Assembly (NCBI GenBank): GCA_963652335.1
Contig: CAVJSS010000001.1
Span: forward strand, 128,117-192,116
Direction: 5' to 3'
Length of the DNA: 64,000 nucleotides
Source of the DNA: UBA4951 sp963652335
Lineage (GTDB): Bacteria > Bacillota_I > Bacilli_A > RFN20 > CAG-826
The notes beneath the pieces were generated by a model. That model searched no databases. It worked only from the letters and a program-made list of their open reading frames with translations, and was not told where the DNA came from. Shown piece after piece: positions 54,580-62,417 of the stretch; the stretch's first letter is position 1, and each line of letters opens with the position of its first letter. Position numbers and translations under genes: made by a program.

Positions 54580-55074
54580 ATGTCAGACATGTTGTATATG
54601 GTTTATGATACCGCGATTGGCGATGTTACAATCTGCGCCGATGATCGATTCGTTACCAACCTTTATTTCGGAGCATATGATCCTGCTGGTTATTACAACG
54701 AAGAAAACATCCGCTTGCTCGATGCCATAATGGAATTGAATAAATATTGTTATGGTCAGATGAAAGATCTCGATATCAGGCTCAAGCCTGATGGAGACAG
54801 CTTTGCTCAGCAGGTTTTTTCCTATATAAAGACCATTCCTTATGGCGAGACCAAAACCTATCAAGAGATCGCTAACGAGATAGGCGAGCCTGATGGCGCA
54901 AAAGAGATAATGGATGTTTTGAAAAACAATCCAATCCCCATCTTCATACCGTGTCACAGAGCTGTTGGAGAGGGGGATGACATAGGCATCTATTGCGGAA
55001 ACATCGAACTTAAAAAACGCCTTATTCATATGGAAAAGGCCAATGCTCCTAGGTTCAAATTGCTTGGATTATGA
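54580..55074 (+). CDS. ogt: Methylated-DNA--protein-cysteine methyltransferase (Ogt/MGMT family)
   Basis: A 164-residue suicide protein that removes O6-alkyl groups from guanine. The acceptor site P124-C125-H126-R127 is intact, and 'IPYGETKTYQEIANEIGEPD' forms the DNA-binding helix-turn-helix. Compared with the usual 'AARAVG' recognition helix, the sequence is 'GAKEIMDV': the Arg finger that flips out the base is Lys108. It could be an alkyltransferase-like variant with altered specificity, although the cysteine is kept. The N-terminal domain is short and divergent. No strong ribosome site is visible. Confidence 0.85.
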   Translation: MSDMLYMVYDTAIGDVTICADDRFVTNLYFGAYDPAGYYNEENIRLLDAIMELNKYCYGQMKDLDIRLKPDGDSFAQQVFSYIKTIPYGETKTYQEIANEIGEPDGAKEIMDVLKNNPIPIFIPCHRAVGEGDDIGIYCGNIELKKRLIHMEKANAPRFKLLGL

Positions 55075-55080
55075 TAATTA

Positions 55081-55130
55081 AGGGTCGGAATCAGTCATCC
55101 GACCCTTTCAATCAGTCATCCGACCCTTTT
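55081..55130 (+). terminator. Terminator with duplicated 3' arm after ogt
   Basis: AGGGTCGGA (55081-55089) pairs with TCCGACCCT at 55098-55106 and equally with an identical copy at 55119-55127. A 20-base direct repeat with a 21-base period (55089 and 55110) carries the two 3' arms. The second arm is followed by four T. Confidence 0.75.
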
Positions 55131-55138
55131 ATTTAATC

Positions 55139-55166
55139 TTGTTTAACGAAGATCTCTATGTATAAT
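55139..55166 (+). promoter_or_regulatory. Promoter of the tRNA-Ala/tRNA-Met unit
   Basis: TTGTTT (55139-55144), a 16-base spacer and a perfect TATAAT (55161-55166) lie 30 bases before tRNA-Ala. Confidence 0.65.
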
Positions 55167-55196
55167 TATTAAGCCGTTTTTCTTTGCGGCACCTAT

Positions 55197-55272
55197 GGGG
55201 CTTTAGCTCAGCTGGGAGAGCGCGTGCTTTGCAAGCATGAGGTCGTGGGTTCGATCCCCATAAGTTCCACCA
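55197..55272 (+). tRNA. tRNA-Ala (anticodon TGC), CCA encoded
   Basis: The acceptor GGGGCTT pairs with AAGTTCC (two G-T pairs), the anticodon loop CTTTGCAAG gives TGC, the T loop is GGTTCGATCC, the discriminator is A, and CCA is encoded. It is followed after six bases by a second tRNA. Confidence 0.96.
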
Positions 55273-55278
55273 TTAGTT

Positions 55279-55355
55279 GGCTCAGTAGCCCAGTTGGTTA
55301 GAGCAACCGGCTCATACCCGGTATGTCGAGGGTTCGAGTCCCCCCTGAGCCACCA
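55279..55355 (+). tRNA. tRNA-Met (anticodon CAT), CCA encoded
   Basis: The acceptor GGCTCAG pairs with CTGAGCC, the loop CTCATAC gives anticodon CAT (55313-55315), and CCA is encoded. The first base pair G-C makes it an elongator type rather than an initiator; a tRNA-Ile with lysidine at position 34 cannot be excluded. Confidence 0.93.
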
Positions 55356-55367
55356 ATCGATAATGAC

Positions 55368-55397
55368 AAGCCTGATCGTTCAGGCTTTTCTTTTTGG
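55368..55397 (+). terminator. Rho-independent terminator after the tRNA pair
   Basis: An eight-base stem AAGCCTGA/TCAGGCTT (55368-55375, 55380-55387) with a four-base loop is followed by a T-rich tract. Confidence 0.88.
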
Positions 55398-55832
55398 CCT
55401 AATCCAGTGTGTTTATTAAGCTAATTGAAGAATGAAAAACGATAGGAAGTGCCATATGTATGATTAAATCAGCTTATTCCTTTGCCTTAAGAACGCCAAA
55501 TGCCACCTAGCGGGATTTCTCCCCCTCATTTGTTCTCTTTTATAAGGACCATAAGGCTTACGGACTTTTGCGATTGATTGTGCGGGTTGATCGAAATTTG
55601 CTAAGTGCCATCCAAAAATGCGTATTCAGCTACGCTTTTGCTTTGCTTTAGTGATTGCAGTTTGAATGATGACGATTATGTTCGCTTATAGAGACAATAA
55701 GCAAAAGCTGAAAAGTGACCATTGAAGCATTCTTAAAATAAGTCGGGAATTCGTTTCGCCAAATGTTGTTTTAGCTGTCTGCGATTTGACAAAAGGCAAA
55801 GTTCGCAGTCATCGCACATGGAGGCAAGAAAC
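55398..55832. other. Gene-poor stretch downstream of the tRNA pair
   Basis: No credible frame or RNA gene is visible in these 435 bases. Stops are dense in all frames. A weak 5-base hairpin (GCGTA/TACGC, 55620-55635, followed by four T) is the only structure I noticed. The sequence has the look of decayed genes. Confidence 0.5.
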
Positions 55833-56024
55833 ATGGGTTTTAAAGAAAGAAGAAGGGAATGGCTTCATAAACCGACATTCAATGGAGCTCCAGCTTCCTG
55901 GAACACGCGCTATTTTCAGCTCAGATTAAAGGGATTCAGAGAAGAACACGGGGAATTCGATGAATTTTTGACTGAAATAAAGAAATTGATAAGGACGGGA
56001 AACAATGCTTTTTCAAAAACATAA
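55833..56024 (+). CDS. Small basic protein of unknown function
   Basis: A 63-residue frame, MGFKERRREWLHKPTF and onward, with GGAGG eight bases before its ATG at 55833. It is basic and probably helical. I know no homologue. The good ribosome site argues for a gene; the decayed surroundings argue against it. It could be the 5' end of a larger broken gene, perhaps the Sel1-repeat gene that follows. Confidence 0.4.
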   Translation: MGFKERRREWLHKPTFNGAPASWNTRYFQLRLKGFREEHGEFDEFLTEIKKLIRTGNNAFSKT

Positions 56025-56368
56025 AAAATTCTTGGATGGCGAAGCTGAGGGCAATTGGATTTCGCCTCGTCCATGTCACGGCATTTGCGATAATTCCTTA
56101 ATGCTTGCGACTTCAGTTTCTCATTGACCATAAATACCATTTCGGTTATTGGTACAGTTTTTTGTCCGTAGTCCCCTCTCGGAAACGAGCAAAAAGAAGT
56201 CAAAGATTCTGAGCCAAATCATGGTATCGATAAGAAGCAGAAAGACAAAACGATTTTGGAAATATTGCAAAACGCTATGAAAAAGACGCAGAAGATGGCA
56301 ATCCTCACGTTCAATATAGACTAGGATTCCGCTAATTGAGTGGAATTGGAATGGATTGCGATTATGAG

Positions 56369-56395
56369 AAAGCGGTTTTTGGTTCACCAAGGCTG
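56369..56395 (+). repeat. 27-base direct repeat, copy 1 (Sel1 unit)
   Basis: Identical to 56476-56502 over 27 bases, starting AAAGCGG and ending AGGCTG. It marks the same position in successive Sel1 repeats and includes the shortened T run. Confidence 0.85.
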
Positions 56396-56475
56396 TTGAA
56401 CAAGGAAATGTTGATGCTCAATATGATTTAGGTTTTTGCTATGATAGTGGCACGTGTGTTGAGAAAGATTTTGAT

Positions 56476-56502
56476 AAAGCGGTTTTTGGTTCACCAAGGC
56501 TG
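56476..56502 (+). repeat. 27-base direct repeat, copy 2 (Sel1 unit)
   Basis: Second copy of the 27-base element, 107 bases after the first. Both share the five-T run that breaks the frame. Confidence 0.85.
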
Positions 56503-56525
56503 ATGAGCAAGGCGTTGCCGGAGCG

Positions 56526-56837
56526 ATTGTGAAAATGTCGCTGCATCGTTAGTCTGTTTGATGATGAGTCCTAGCATTCAACTGAATCGATAATATGAAA
56601 AGCAATCGGAAACCACATATTTTCTGTTGGCAGTTCGAGTAATTGCTAAGCTTGTCTTTGCATGTTTCATTCCGTCGATGTCGAACGCAAGATACTTTCC
56701 ACGCCGACATAGTAAGACAATTGTACAATTTCCAAATTAAAATCAGGTTTCTGACAATAAACGGAAACTGCTTTGGGAATTCACGGCAGCCAGATATCAT
56801 TATTGATCACATGGTCTATGTCTGGTAAGCTCTGAAT
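56526..56837. other. Gene-poor stretch before the MrcB-like gene
   Basis: No coding frame, RNA or strong hairpin is recognisable. No promoter or good ribosome site stands out before the ATG at 56838. Confidence 0.45.
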
Positions 56838-58055
56838 ATGGAAAGCATCCAACATATTTCGCAACTTTTTAATTTTGTGTTAGCCAATTACGGCAATGGC
56901 TTCAGAAAAATCCAAAGCGGCACGGACCCTAATATTTTAATAGTCACGAGACAAATTCCGGATGCTTTGAAGGATTTATTTCAGACTAATAGAAAAGATT
57001 TATATATCGCTGGATCATGTGGGAAAGGCCAAAAAACCGATTATCCATGGGTAGCCATTTACAACACGAATATAACGAGAAGCGCCATGAAAGGTCTTTA
57101 TATTGTCTATCTATTCAAAAAAGATCTAAGCGGATTTTATCTCACTTTAAACCAAGGCATCACATATTTCGCTAACGCATATGGGAAAGAGAAATATGAA
57201 TGCGCAAGAAAAGTAGCGGAATATTTCAAAGACGAAATAGGGGATGACTATTTTTCGAAAAGTCAAATTGACCTAGGCGGAACGAAGGGAACGTTAGGCT
57301 ATGGATACGCCCAAACGTCGATATTGTCAAAATTTTATCAGGCTAATAATTTTTCCGATGACGAAATAAAAAGCGATTTGGAAAGAATGATGAACATATA
57401 TGACGAACTTGCCGGCGTGTTAGGTGAAGATAATTATGATTATGACAAAGCCATCGACAAGGTTCTCCTTGATTATGATAAGGCATTCACTCCGGCCGAA
57501 ACAGCAATACAGGAGATAAAAAATGAGATTTCGTCTCCTTTGGACGTAGACGTAATCAGGGAATTGGAAGAAGTCGTCCCGAAAGTTAAGGCTGTCAAAA
57601 AATATTCGAAATTGCGTGCGGTGGACGCGATTAAAAAGATCGACTATATCCAAAAAGCAAAATCTGATGCCGAAATTGGGGAGTTGGGTGAACAATTGGC
57701 GTTGGAATACGAAATAAGAAGGCTTACGGCCATCGGCCGCCCAGATTTGGTCAGCCAAGTTCGAAGGGTGTCCATCAAATCCGATGCCTTTGGATACGAC
57801 ATAGAATCAGTCGATGTCATTGGGTCCAAAGTTAAAAAGATATACATCGAGGTAAAAACCACGGTCAATAAGTTGGATGTCGATTTTCAAGTTTCTAGAA
57901 ATGAGGTCGAAACCTCAAACGAAAAGAAAGATTCGTATTGCCTTTTTAGGATATATGATGCCAAAAACATAAAGCCGAAATTTTACAGAGAGTTTGGCAA
58001 AATAGAAGATCATTTCATTTTGAACCCGATAACCTACATGGCACATCATATTTAG
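56838..58055 (+). CDS. MrcB-like N-terminal domain fused to DUF3883 (putative modification-dependent restriction protein)
   Basis: A 405-residue protein. Residues 1 to about 195 resemble the DUF3578/MrcB N-terminal domain ('SGTDPNI', 'IAGSCGKGQKTDYPWVAIYN', 'GLYIVYLFKKDLSGFYLTLNQG'), which in restriction systems binds modified DNA. A helical linker follows. Residues 280 to about 395 fit DUF3883, a PD-(D/E)xK-like nuclease or scaffold: E282 and E285 in 'GELGEQ', D321 in 'GYDIES', E338-V-K340 and later 'RNEVETS'. Unlike McrBC there is no GTPase. Known relatives are found in defence islands, so a stand-alone restriction role is likely but not proven. It follows decayed genes after a tRNA pair. 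Confidence 0.78.
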   Translation: MESIQHISQLFNFVLANYGNGFRKIQSGTDPNILIVTRQIPDALKDLFQTNRKDLYIAGSCGKGQKTDYPWVAIYNTNITRSAMKGLYIVYLFKKDLSGFYLTLNQGITYFANAYGKEKYECARKVAEYFKDEIGDDYFSKSQIDLGGTKGTLGYGYAQTSILSKFYQANNFSDDEIKSDLERMMNIYDELAGVLGEDNYDYDKAIDKVLLDYDKAFTPAETAIQEIKNEISSPLDVDVIRELEEVVPKVKAVKKYSKLRAVDAIKKIDYIQKAKSDAEIGELGEQLALEYEIRRLTAIGRPDLVSQVRRVSIKSDAFGYDIESVDVIGSKVKKIYIEVKTTVNKLDVDFQVSRNEVETSNEKKDSYCLFRIYDAKNIKPKFYREFGKIEDHFILNPITYMAHHI

Positions 58056-58182
58056 CGGAGGATGGCAGCGTTTATTAAAATATTCATGGCTATTTTTATA
58101 AGTATCATTTTCGTCTAATTCAAATGGCACGGAACGTCATGAGGCTGCGCTGTTACTGCGCATTGTTAATTAATGGACATTG

Positions 58183-58218
58183 AAAAAGGCGCCCATCCTT
58201 ATGGCTGGACGCCTTTGC
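58183..58218 (-). terminator. Rho-independent terminator of the hyp operon
   Basis: On the minus strand a ten-base stem (58206-58215 with 58186-58195; one T-G pair) is followed by a T run. It lies just past the hypA stop. Confidence 0.85.
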
Positions 58219-58219
58219 T

Positions 58220-58561
58220 TCATACTTCTATTTCTTTTATCTCGACTTGATTGCCGCTTTTTAAGAACGTATGCGGTGATTTGCAATATGGACAGGTTCT
58301 TCCATATTTCACGGTTTCATATTCCTTTTTGCAATCCTCACAGAATGTGACTGCCTTGATAACGTTTATTAGAAGCTCGCAATCAAGGAGACAATCTTCC
58401 TTCTTTTTGGCCCAGTCCCAGATTTCTGAAAGGTAGGAAGGTATGACCGACGAGACTTCGCCGAGGTCAAGGACGACTTTCTTGACCTCAGTGACATTAT
58501 TCTCGATTGCGACGTTCTTCACGTCTTTGATGATATAGAAGACGATTCCGAGCTCGTGCAT
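58220..58561 (-). CDS. hypA: Nickel metallochaperone HypA
   Basis: A 113-residue protein that delivers nickel to a target enzyme. The nickel-binding Met-His-Glu start is present, with four zinc cysteines C74, C77, C90 and C93 and typical length. It is third in a minus-strand operon, overlapping by one base the gene for a large oxidoreductase; the partner GTPase HypB is first. Other hyp genes and a hydrogenase are not in the window, so the nickel enzyme served is unknown. Confidence 0.93.
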   Translation of the reverse strand: MHELGIVFYIIKDVKNVAIENNVTEVKKVVLDLGEVSSVIPSYLSEIWDWAKKKEDCLLDCELLINVIKAVTFCEDCKKEYETVKYGRTCPYCKSPHTFLKSGNQVEIKEIEV

Positions 58562-61416
58562 TATTTGTCTTTCTCGTCGGTTTTCTTGACTTTGATCTTT
58601 TTATCACGTTTGAAGAGATATGGAAGAATGCCTTTGAATTTATCCTCGGCTCTATACATCTTCGAACATTCAGGATGGTCGCGGTGGAGATGGATTGCAT
58701 CAAACATGCACTTGGTGGTGCAAATTCCACAGCCGATGCACTTATTCGGGTCGACGATGGTAACGCCGCACTTAAGGCAACGAGAGGTTTCGATCTTGAT
58801 TTGATCTTCGGTCAAGGTCTTCGAATTGTCCTTGAACGGATCGGTGATGGTAGGATCGACGCCATTGCTTTGCCTGCTGGCAGTATCATAGGATTCGGCT
58901 CTGATGTCATTGGTGTCCAACGGATAGAACAATCTTTGATCTTTGCCGATGGTCATCGAAGCGCCTCTGCAATATCTATGCAAACTATCGGCTGCCTCGT
59001 GCCCTTCGGCGATGGCGTCGATGACAAACTTCGGACCATGATAGACGTCGCCTCCGACGAAGATGTCAGGGGTCTTGGTCTGATAGGTCTTGGCATCTGC
59101 TACTGGGTAATTGCCTCTCCAGAAATCGACTTGTTCGCCTTCTAATAGCTTGCCCCAATTGATGCCTTGACCGATTGCGAAGATGACCAAATCCGCATCA
59201 AGGGTCAGTAATTCGTTCTCATCATAAGTCGGGGAGAATTTATGTTCTTCGTTAAAGACTGAGACACATTTCTTAAAGACGATTCCGGACACCTTGCCAT
59301 CTTTCGCAAGGACTTCTTTTGGACCATACCCAGGATGGAGGATTACGCCATCGGCGATGGCTTCTTCTTGTTCTTGCTTGGAGGCCGGCATTATGTCTCT
59401 CGTTTCAAGGGAAAGCATATGGACGACCTTGGCTCCGGCGCGTTTTGAGACTCTGGCTGCGTCGATGGCGACGTTGCCGCCGCCAACGACTACGACGTTG
59501 TTGAGCTCAAGCTTCTTTTCGCCGCAGTTATAATCATGCAAGAACTCAAGGGCGGTGACGGTGCCGTCGGCATGATCGTTTTCGACTCCTGGCCTACGAC
59601 CTACGTTGCAGCCGATGGAGATATAGAAAGCTTTAAAGCCTTGCTCTCTGAGTTGGGCTATGGTGATGTCTTTTCCGACTTCAACGCCTGTTTTGATTTC
59701 TACTCCAAGCTCCTTGATAATATCGATTTCGGCGTCGATCAATCTCTTTTCCAATTTATAAGAAGGGATGCCATAGCGCATCATTCCGCCTGGATGTTCT
59801 TCTTTTTCGAAAACGGTTGGCTTATATCCCAAGGTTGCCAAATAGTAAGCGGCAGATAAGCCGGCTGGGCCGCCGCCGATGATGGCGATTTTTTCATCCC
59901 AATGTTTGACAAGATTGGAACCGATGACGACTTCAGGAACGAAACGAGTTTCGGCATTGAGGTCTTGCTCGGCGATGAAACGCTTAACGGCATCGATGGA
60001 AACGGCTTCGTCGATCTTTCCGCGGGTGCAGGCTTGCTCGCATCTGCGGTTGCAGATACGTCCGCAAACGATTGGGAATGGGTTTTCTTTCTTGATAAGT
60101 TCCAAAGCTTCTTTGTATTTGCCTTCGGAAGCTTTCTTCAAATAGCCCTGGACGGCGATGCGGGCAGGGCAGTTTGCCTTACATGGCGAGGTGCCGCTCT
60201 TAAACGAATTGATGCGTGCTGTGTTTCTGTAATCCTCATCCCAATCTTTTGGTCCCCACCCGAATTTCTTCGGAAGCGGTTGTCTTGGATATTCTGGCAA
60301 AGTTCCGTCAGTGTGACAGATTTTTTGCCCTAATTTAAGGGCGCCTGCCGGGCAATATTCTACACAACGGCCGCAAGCGACGCATTTTTCGGCTTCGACA
60401 TGGGCGGCATAAGCCGATCTAGACATATTAGGGGTGTTGAACAATTGGGATGTTCGTAAGGCGTTGCAGATTTTGACGTTGCAGTTGCAAATCGCAAAGA
60501 TCTTCCCTTCGCCGTCGATGTTGGTGATTTGATGGACGTAGCCATTGTTTTCGGCGCGGTTGAGGATTTTCATTGCCTGTTCATAAGTGATGTCGTGTCC
60601 ACGTCCGGTTTCTCTGCACCAATCAGCCATATCGCCGACGCCGATGCACCAATCATGGAAGTCATCAGGAGATCCCTCTCCCAAGGTGTGTCTGCCATGT
60701 CGGCAAGAGCAGATCGAAGCTCCGATATGTCCTTCGTAACGCTTTAGCCAATATGAGATATGTTCGATATCGATGGTTTCGTTTTCCATCGAGATGGCTT
60801 TTTCGACTGGGATGACGTGCATGCCGATGCCAGATCCTCCTGGAGGAACCATCGGGGTGACCTTTTCAAGAGGCAAGAAGGTCATTCTCTCGAAGAACAT
60901 CGCCAATTCCGGATGGCGTTTCATCAAGTCTTCGTTCATGTTGGTATATTCGCCGGACCCTGGAACGAACAAAGGCACCCAATAACGTCTGTCTTCCTTG
61001 TTGTAGGTAGTTCCAGGTATTGGTCCGTTCTTATCGTATTTGTCGCCATAGTCATATTCGACTAAACCTAAATAGGTGACGCGGTCCAACAGATGATCGA
61101 ACGATTCGGCGTCTTTGGTGAAATGGTATTTGGCATTCCATTCGTGGAGAAGCTTATAAGGCCTCACTTCGCGGACGGTAAAGGCTTTCTTGGAAACCAT
61201 CTTCAAGAGCAAGTCTAAAGCGGCTTCTCTTTCTTCTGGCTCCATCTCGTCTTCGAAAATGCAAGCCATTCCCCAATATTCCGGGTCATCGGTGGTGACG
61301 CCGTGCAACTTGACGTTGATGTTGTCGGTGATTTTGCGAAGAAGTTTCAAAAGCTTCTTGTTAGGATTTTTGTCCCCTTTGTGCTTAGGGACGAAGGCAT
61401 TGGACATCTCTGGCAT
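58561..61416 (-). CDS. Large FAD/NAD(P) and iron-sulfur oxidoreductase in a hyp operon
   Basis: A 951-residue multi-domain protein. Residues 1-330 hold a winged-helix-like part ('LLDRVTYLGLVEYDYG') and cysteines at C236, C238, C257, C267, C310, C312 and C317. A ferredoxin site C345-x2-C-x2-C-x3-C355 follows. Residues 400-490 resemble the Fe-S segment of the glutamate synthase small subunit (C412, C416, C451, C455, C459, C463). A GltD-type flavoprotein follows with FAD site G514-G-G-P-A-G and NAD(P) site G645-G-G-N. The C-terminal end carries another ferredoxin motif ('CIGCGICTTKC'). It should pass electrons between NAD(P)H and ferredoxin or a partner. HypB and HypA flank it. Confidence 0.85.
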   Translation of the reverse strand: MPEMSNAFVPKHKGDKNPNKKLLKLLRKITDNINVKLHGVTTDDPEYWGMACIFEDEMEPEEREAALDLLLKMVSKKAFTVREVRPYKLLHEWNAKYHFTKDAESFDHLLDRVTYLGLVEYDYGDKYDKNGPIPGTTYNKEDRRYWVPLFVPGSGEYTNMNEDLMKRHPELAMFFERMTFLPLEKVTPMVPPGGSGIGMHVIPVEKAISMENETIDIEHISYWLKRYEGHIGASICSCRHGRHTLGEGSPDDFHDWCIGVGDMADWCRETGRGHDITYEQAMKILNRAENNGYVHQITNIDGEGKIFAICNCNVKICNALRTSQLFNTPNMSRSAYAAHVEAEKCVACGRCVEYCPAGALKLGQKICHTDGTLPEYPRQPLPKKFGWGPKDWDEDYRNTARINSFKSGTSPCKANCPARIAVQGYLKKASEGKYKEALELIKKENPFPIVCGRICNRRCEQACTRGKIDEAVSIDAVKRFIAEQDLNAETRFVPEVVIGSNLVKHWDEKIAIIGGGPAGLSAAYYLATLGYKPTVFEKEEHPGGMMRYGIPSYKLEKRLIDAEIDIIKELGVEIKTGVEVGKDITIAQLREQGFKAFYISIGCNVGRRPGVENDHADGTVTALEFLHDYNCGEKKLELNNVVVVGGGNVAIDAARVSKRAGAKVVHMLSLETRDIMPASKQEQEEAIADGVILHPGYGPKEVLAKDGKVSGIVFKKCVSVFNEEHKFSPTYDENELLTLDADLVIFAIGQGINWGKLLEGEQVDFWRGNYPVADAKTYQTKTPDIFVGGDVYHGPKFVIDAIAEGHEAADSLHRYCRGASMTIGKDQRLFYPLDTNDIRAESYDTASRQSNGVDPTITDPFKDNSKTLTEDQIKIETSRCLKCGVTIVDPNKCIGCGICTTKCMFDAIHLHRDHPECSKMYRAEDKFKGILPYLFKRDKKIKVKKTDEKDK

Positions 61417-61419
61417 TGT

Positions 61420-62094
61420 TTAGCTCCTTTTCCAGTTGTTTATCTTAGTCAATAAATAGGCGGCAAGCTCGTCGATACCATCTCCTTTAAGGGCGGAGAT
61501 TGGGATGATGTCTGCCTTCGGATTCCTCATATGGATCCATTCTTTGCAATTATCGAGATCGAAGTTGAAATAAGGCATTACGTCAATCTTGTTTATGACA
61601 ACCAAATCGCATATGGAGAACATAAGAGGGTATTTGAGCGGTTTGTCATCACCCTCGGGAACGGATAAGATCATCATGTTCATGATCGAACCCGTATCGA
61701 ATTCGGCAGGGCAGACCAGATTCCCGACGTTTTCGAGGATCACGAGATCAAATTGGTCTTTTTTCAGACCATCGATGCCCTGTCTTGTCATTTCGGCATC
61801 TAGGTGGCACATCCCGCCTGTGTGCAATTGGATTGATTCGACTCCGGTGGCTTCTTTGATTTTTTTGGCATCGACATCCGAATCGATATCTGCCTCCATG
61901 ACCGCCACCTTCAATTTGTCTTTGATTTTGTTGATGAGAGCGATCAAGGTCGTGGTTTTCCCACTTCCTGGAGAAGACATAAGATTCAAAAGGAATGTGC
62001 CCTTTTTCTTAAGTTCCTTCCTGAGATTGTCCGCATCGATGGCGTTATCGGCGAACACGCTCTTTTTGATTTCGATGATTTTTACTTCTTCCAT
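61420..62094 (-). CDS. hypB: Hydrogenase nickel incorporation GTPase HypB
   Basis: A 224-residue SIMIBI-class GTPase that releases nickel from HypA upon GTP hydrolysis. The P-loop is S41-P-G-S-G-K-T47; metal residues C96, H97 and C128 match the conserved Cys-His-Cys site between subunits; 'VVINKIDVMPYF' is the NKxD motif. There is no N-terminal His-rich or CxxCGC nickel store. ATG 62094 follows AAAGGAAAG; a longer in-frame start at 62151 has none. It is first in the operon; the next gene starts three bases after its stop. Confidence 0.93.
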   Translation of the reverse strand: MEEVKIIEIKKSVFADNAIDADNLRKELKKKGTFLLNLMSSPGSGKTTTLIALINKIKDKLKVAVMEADIDSDVDAKKIKEATGVESIQLHTGGMCHLDAEMTRQGIDGLKKDQFDLVILENVGNLVCPAEFDTGSIMNMMILSVPEGDDKPLKYPLMFSICDLVVINKIDVMPYFNFDLDNCKEWIHMRNPKADIIPISALKGDGIDELAAYLLTKINNWKRS

Positions 62095-62171
62095 TTTCTT
62101 TCCTTTGATAAAGGAGGAATGACCCGCATAAAAGACTGAAATATCTTTCATTAAGTCATTTAATTAAAGAA

Positions 62172-62180
62172 ATTATATCA
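62172..62180 (-). promoter_or_regulatory. Extended -10 promoter of the hyp operon
   Basis: The minus strand reads TGA-TATAAT, a perfect extended -10, about 78 bases before the hypB start. No good -35 is evident. Confidence 0.55.
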
Positions 62181-62329
62181 TTTGCCTACCGACTTTCTTC
62201 CTTTTTGTGATAGCCATTTTATTAAAGCGAGATGCGAATTTAATCATATGCGTATGTATCTAAGGATTTTAATCTGCCAATGACAAATCATTTCTAAATT
62301 GAAGTTAGCCATAACTAACGAGTAACAAT

Positions 62330-62347
62330 ATTTATATTAATATAAAT
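62330..62347. repeat. Perfect 18-base palindrome
   Basis: ATTTATATT-AATATAAAT reads the same on both strands without a loop. Operator for a dimeric repressor, or simply AT-rich chance. Confidence 0.6.
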
Positions 62348-62384
62348 GCATGTTAAATAAAAAGCTGAGATATTCGGTTATAAA

Positions 62385-62417
62385 TTGACAATGGTGAACA
62401 AAAATTCACCTAATTAT
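62385..62417 (+). promoter_or_regulatory. Consensus -35 with dyad in the spacer
   Basis: TTGACA (62385-62390) is a perfect -35. The dyad GGTGAA-CAAAAA-TTCACC (62393-62410) fills the next 20 bases, and TAATTAT (62411-62417) could include a poor -10. The layout resembles promoters activated by MerR-type regulators. Confidence 0.35.

Larger units (their letters stand above)
56230..56525 (+). pseudogene. Decayed Sel1-repeat (TPR-like) protein gene
   Basis: Translated pieces read as Sel1 repeats: 'YEKDAEDGNPHVQYRLGF', 'LSGIGMDCDYEKAV', 'VEQGNVDAQYDLGFCYDSG', 'VEKDFDKAV'. They lie in shifting frames. A TAA breaks the first repeat (56333-56335, where Tyr is expected after Gly-Phe-Cys). In both later repeats the tract coding V-F-W-F-T-K has five T instead of six, which shifts the frame. 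The repeat period is 107 bases instead of the 108 that 36 residues need. The rest of the gene (56526-56837) is unrecognisable. Confidence 0.7.

Noticed and set aside
55368..55397. Attachment site of an integrated element at the tRNA pair
   Set aside because: The tRNA 3' ends are intact, but I found no second copy of either tRNA end and no integrase gene in the window.
55916..56390. Minus-strand frames of 88-95 codons over the Sel1 remnant
   Set aside because: The plus strand carries recognisable Sel1 fragments; the minus-strand translations show no family resemblance.
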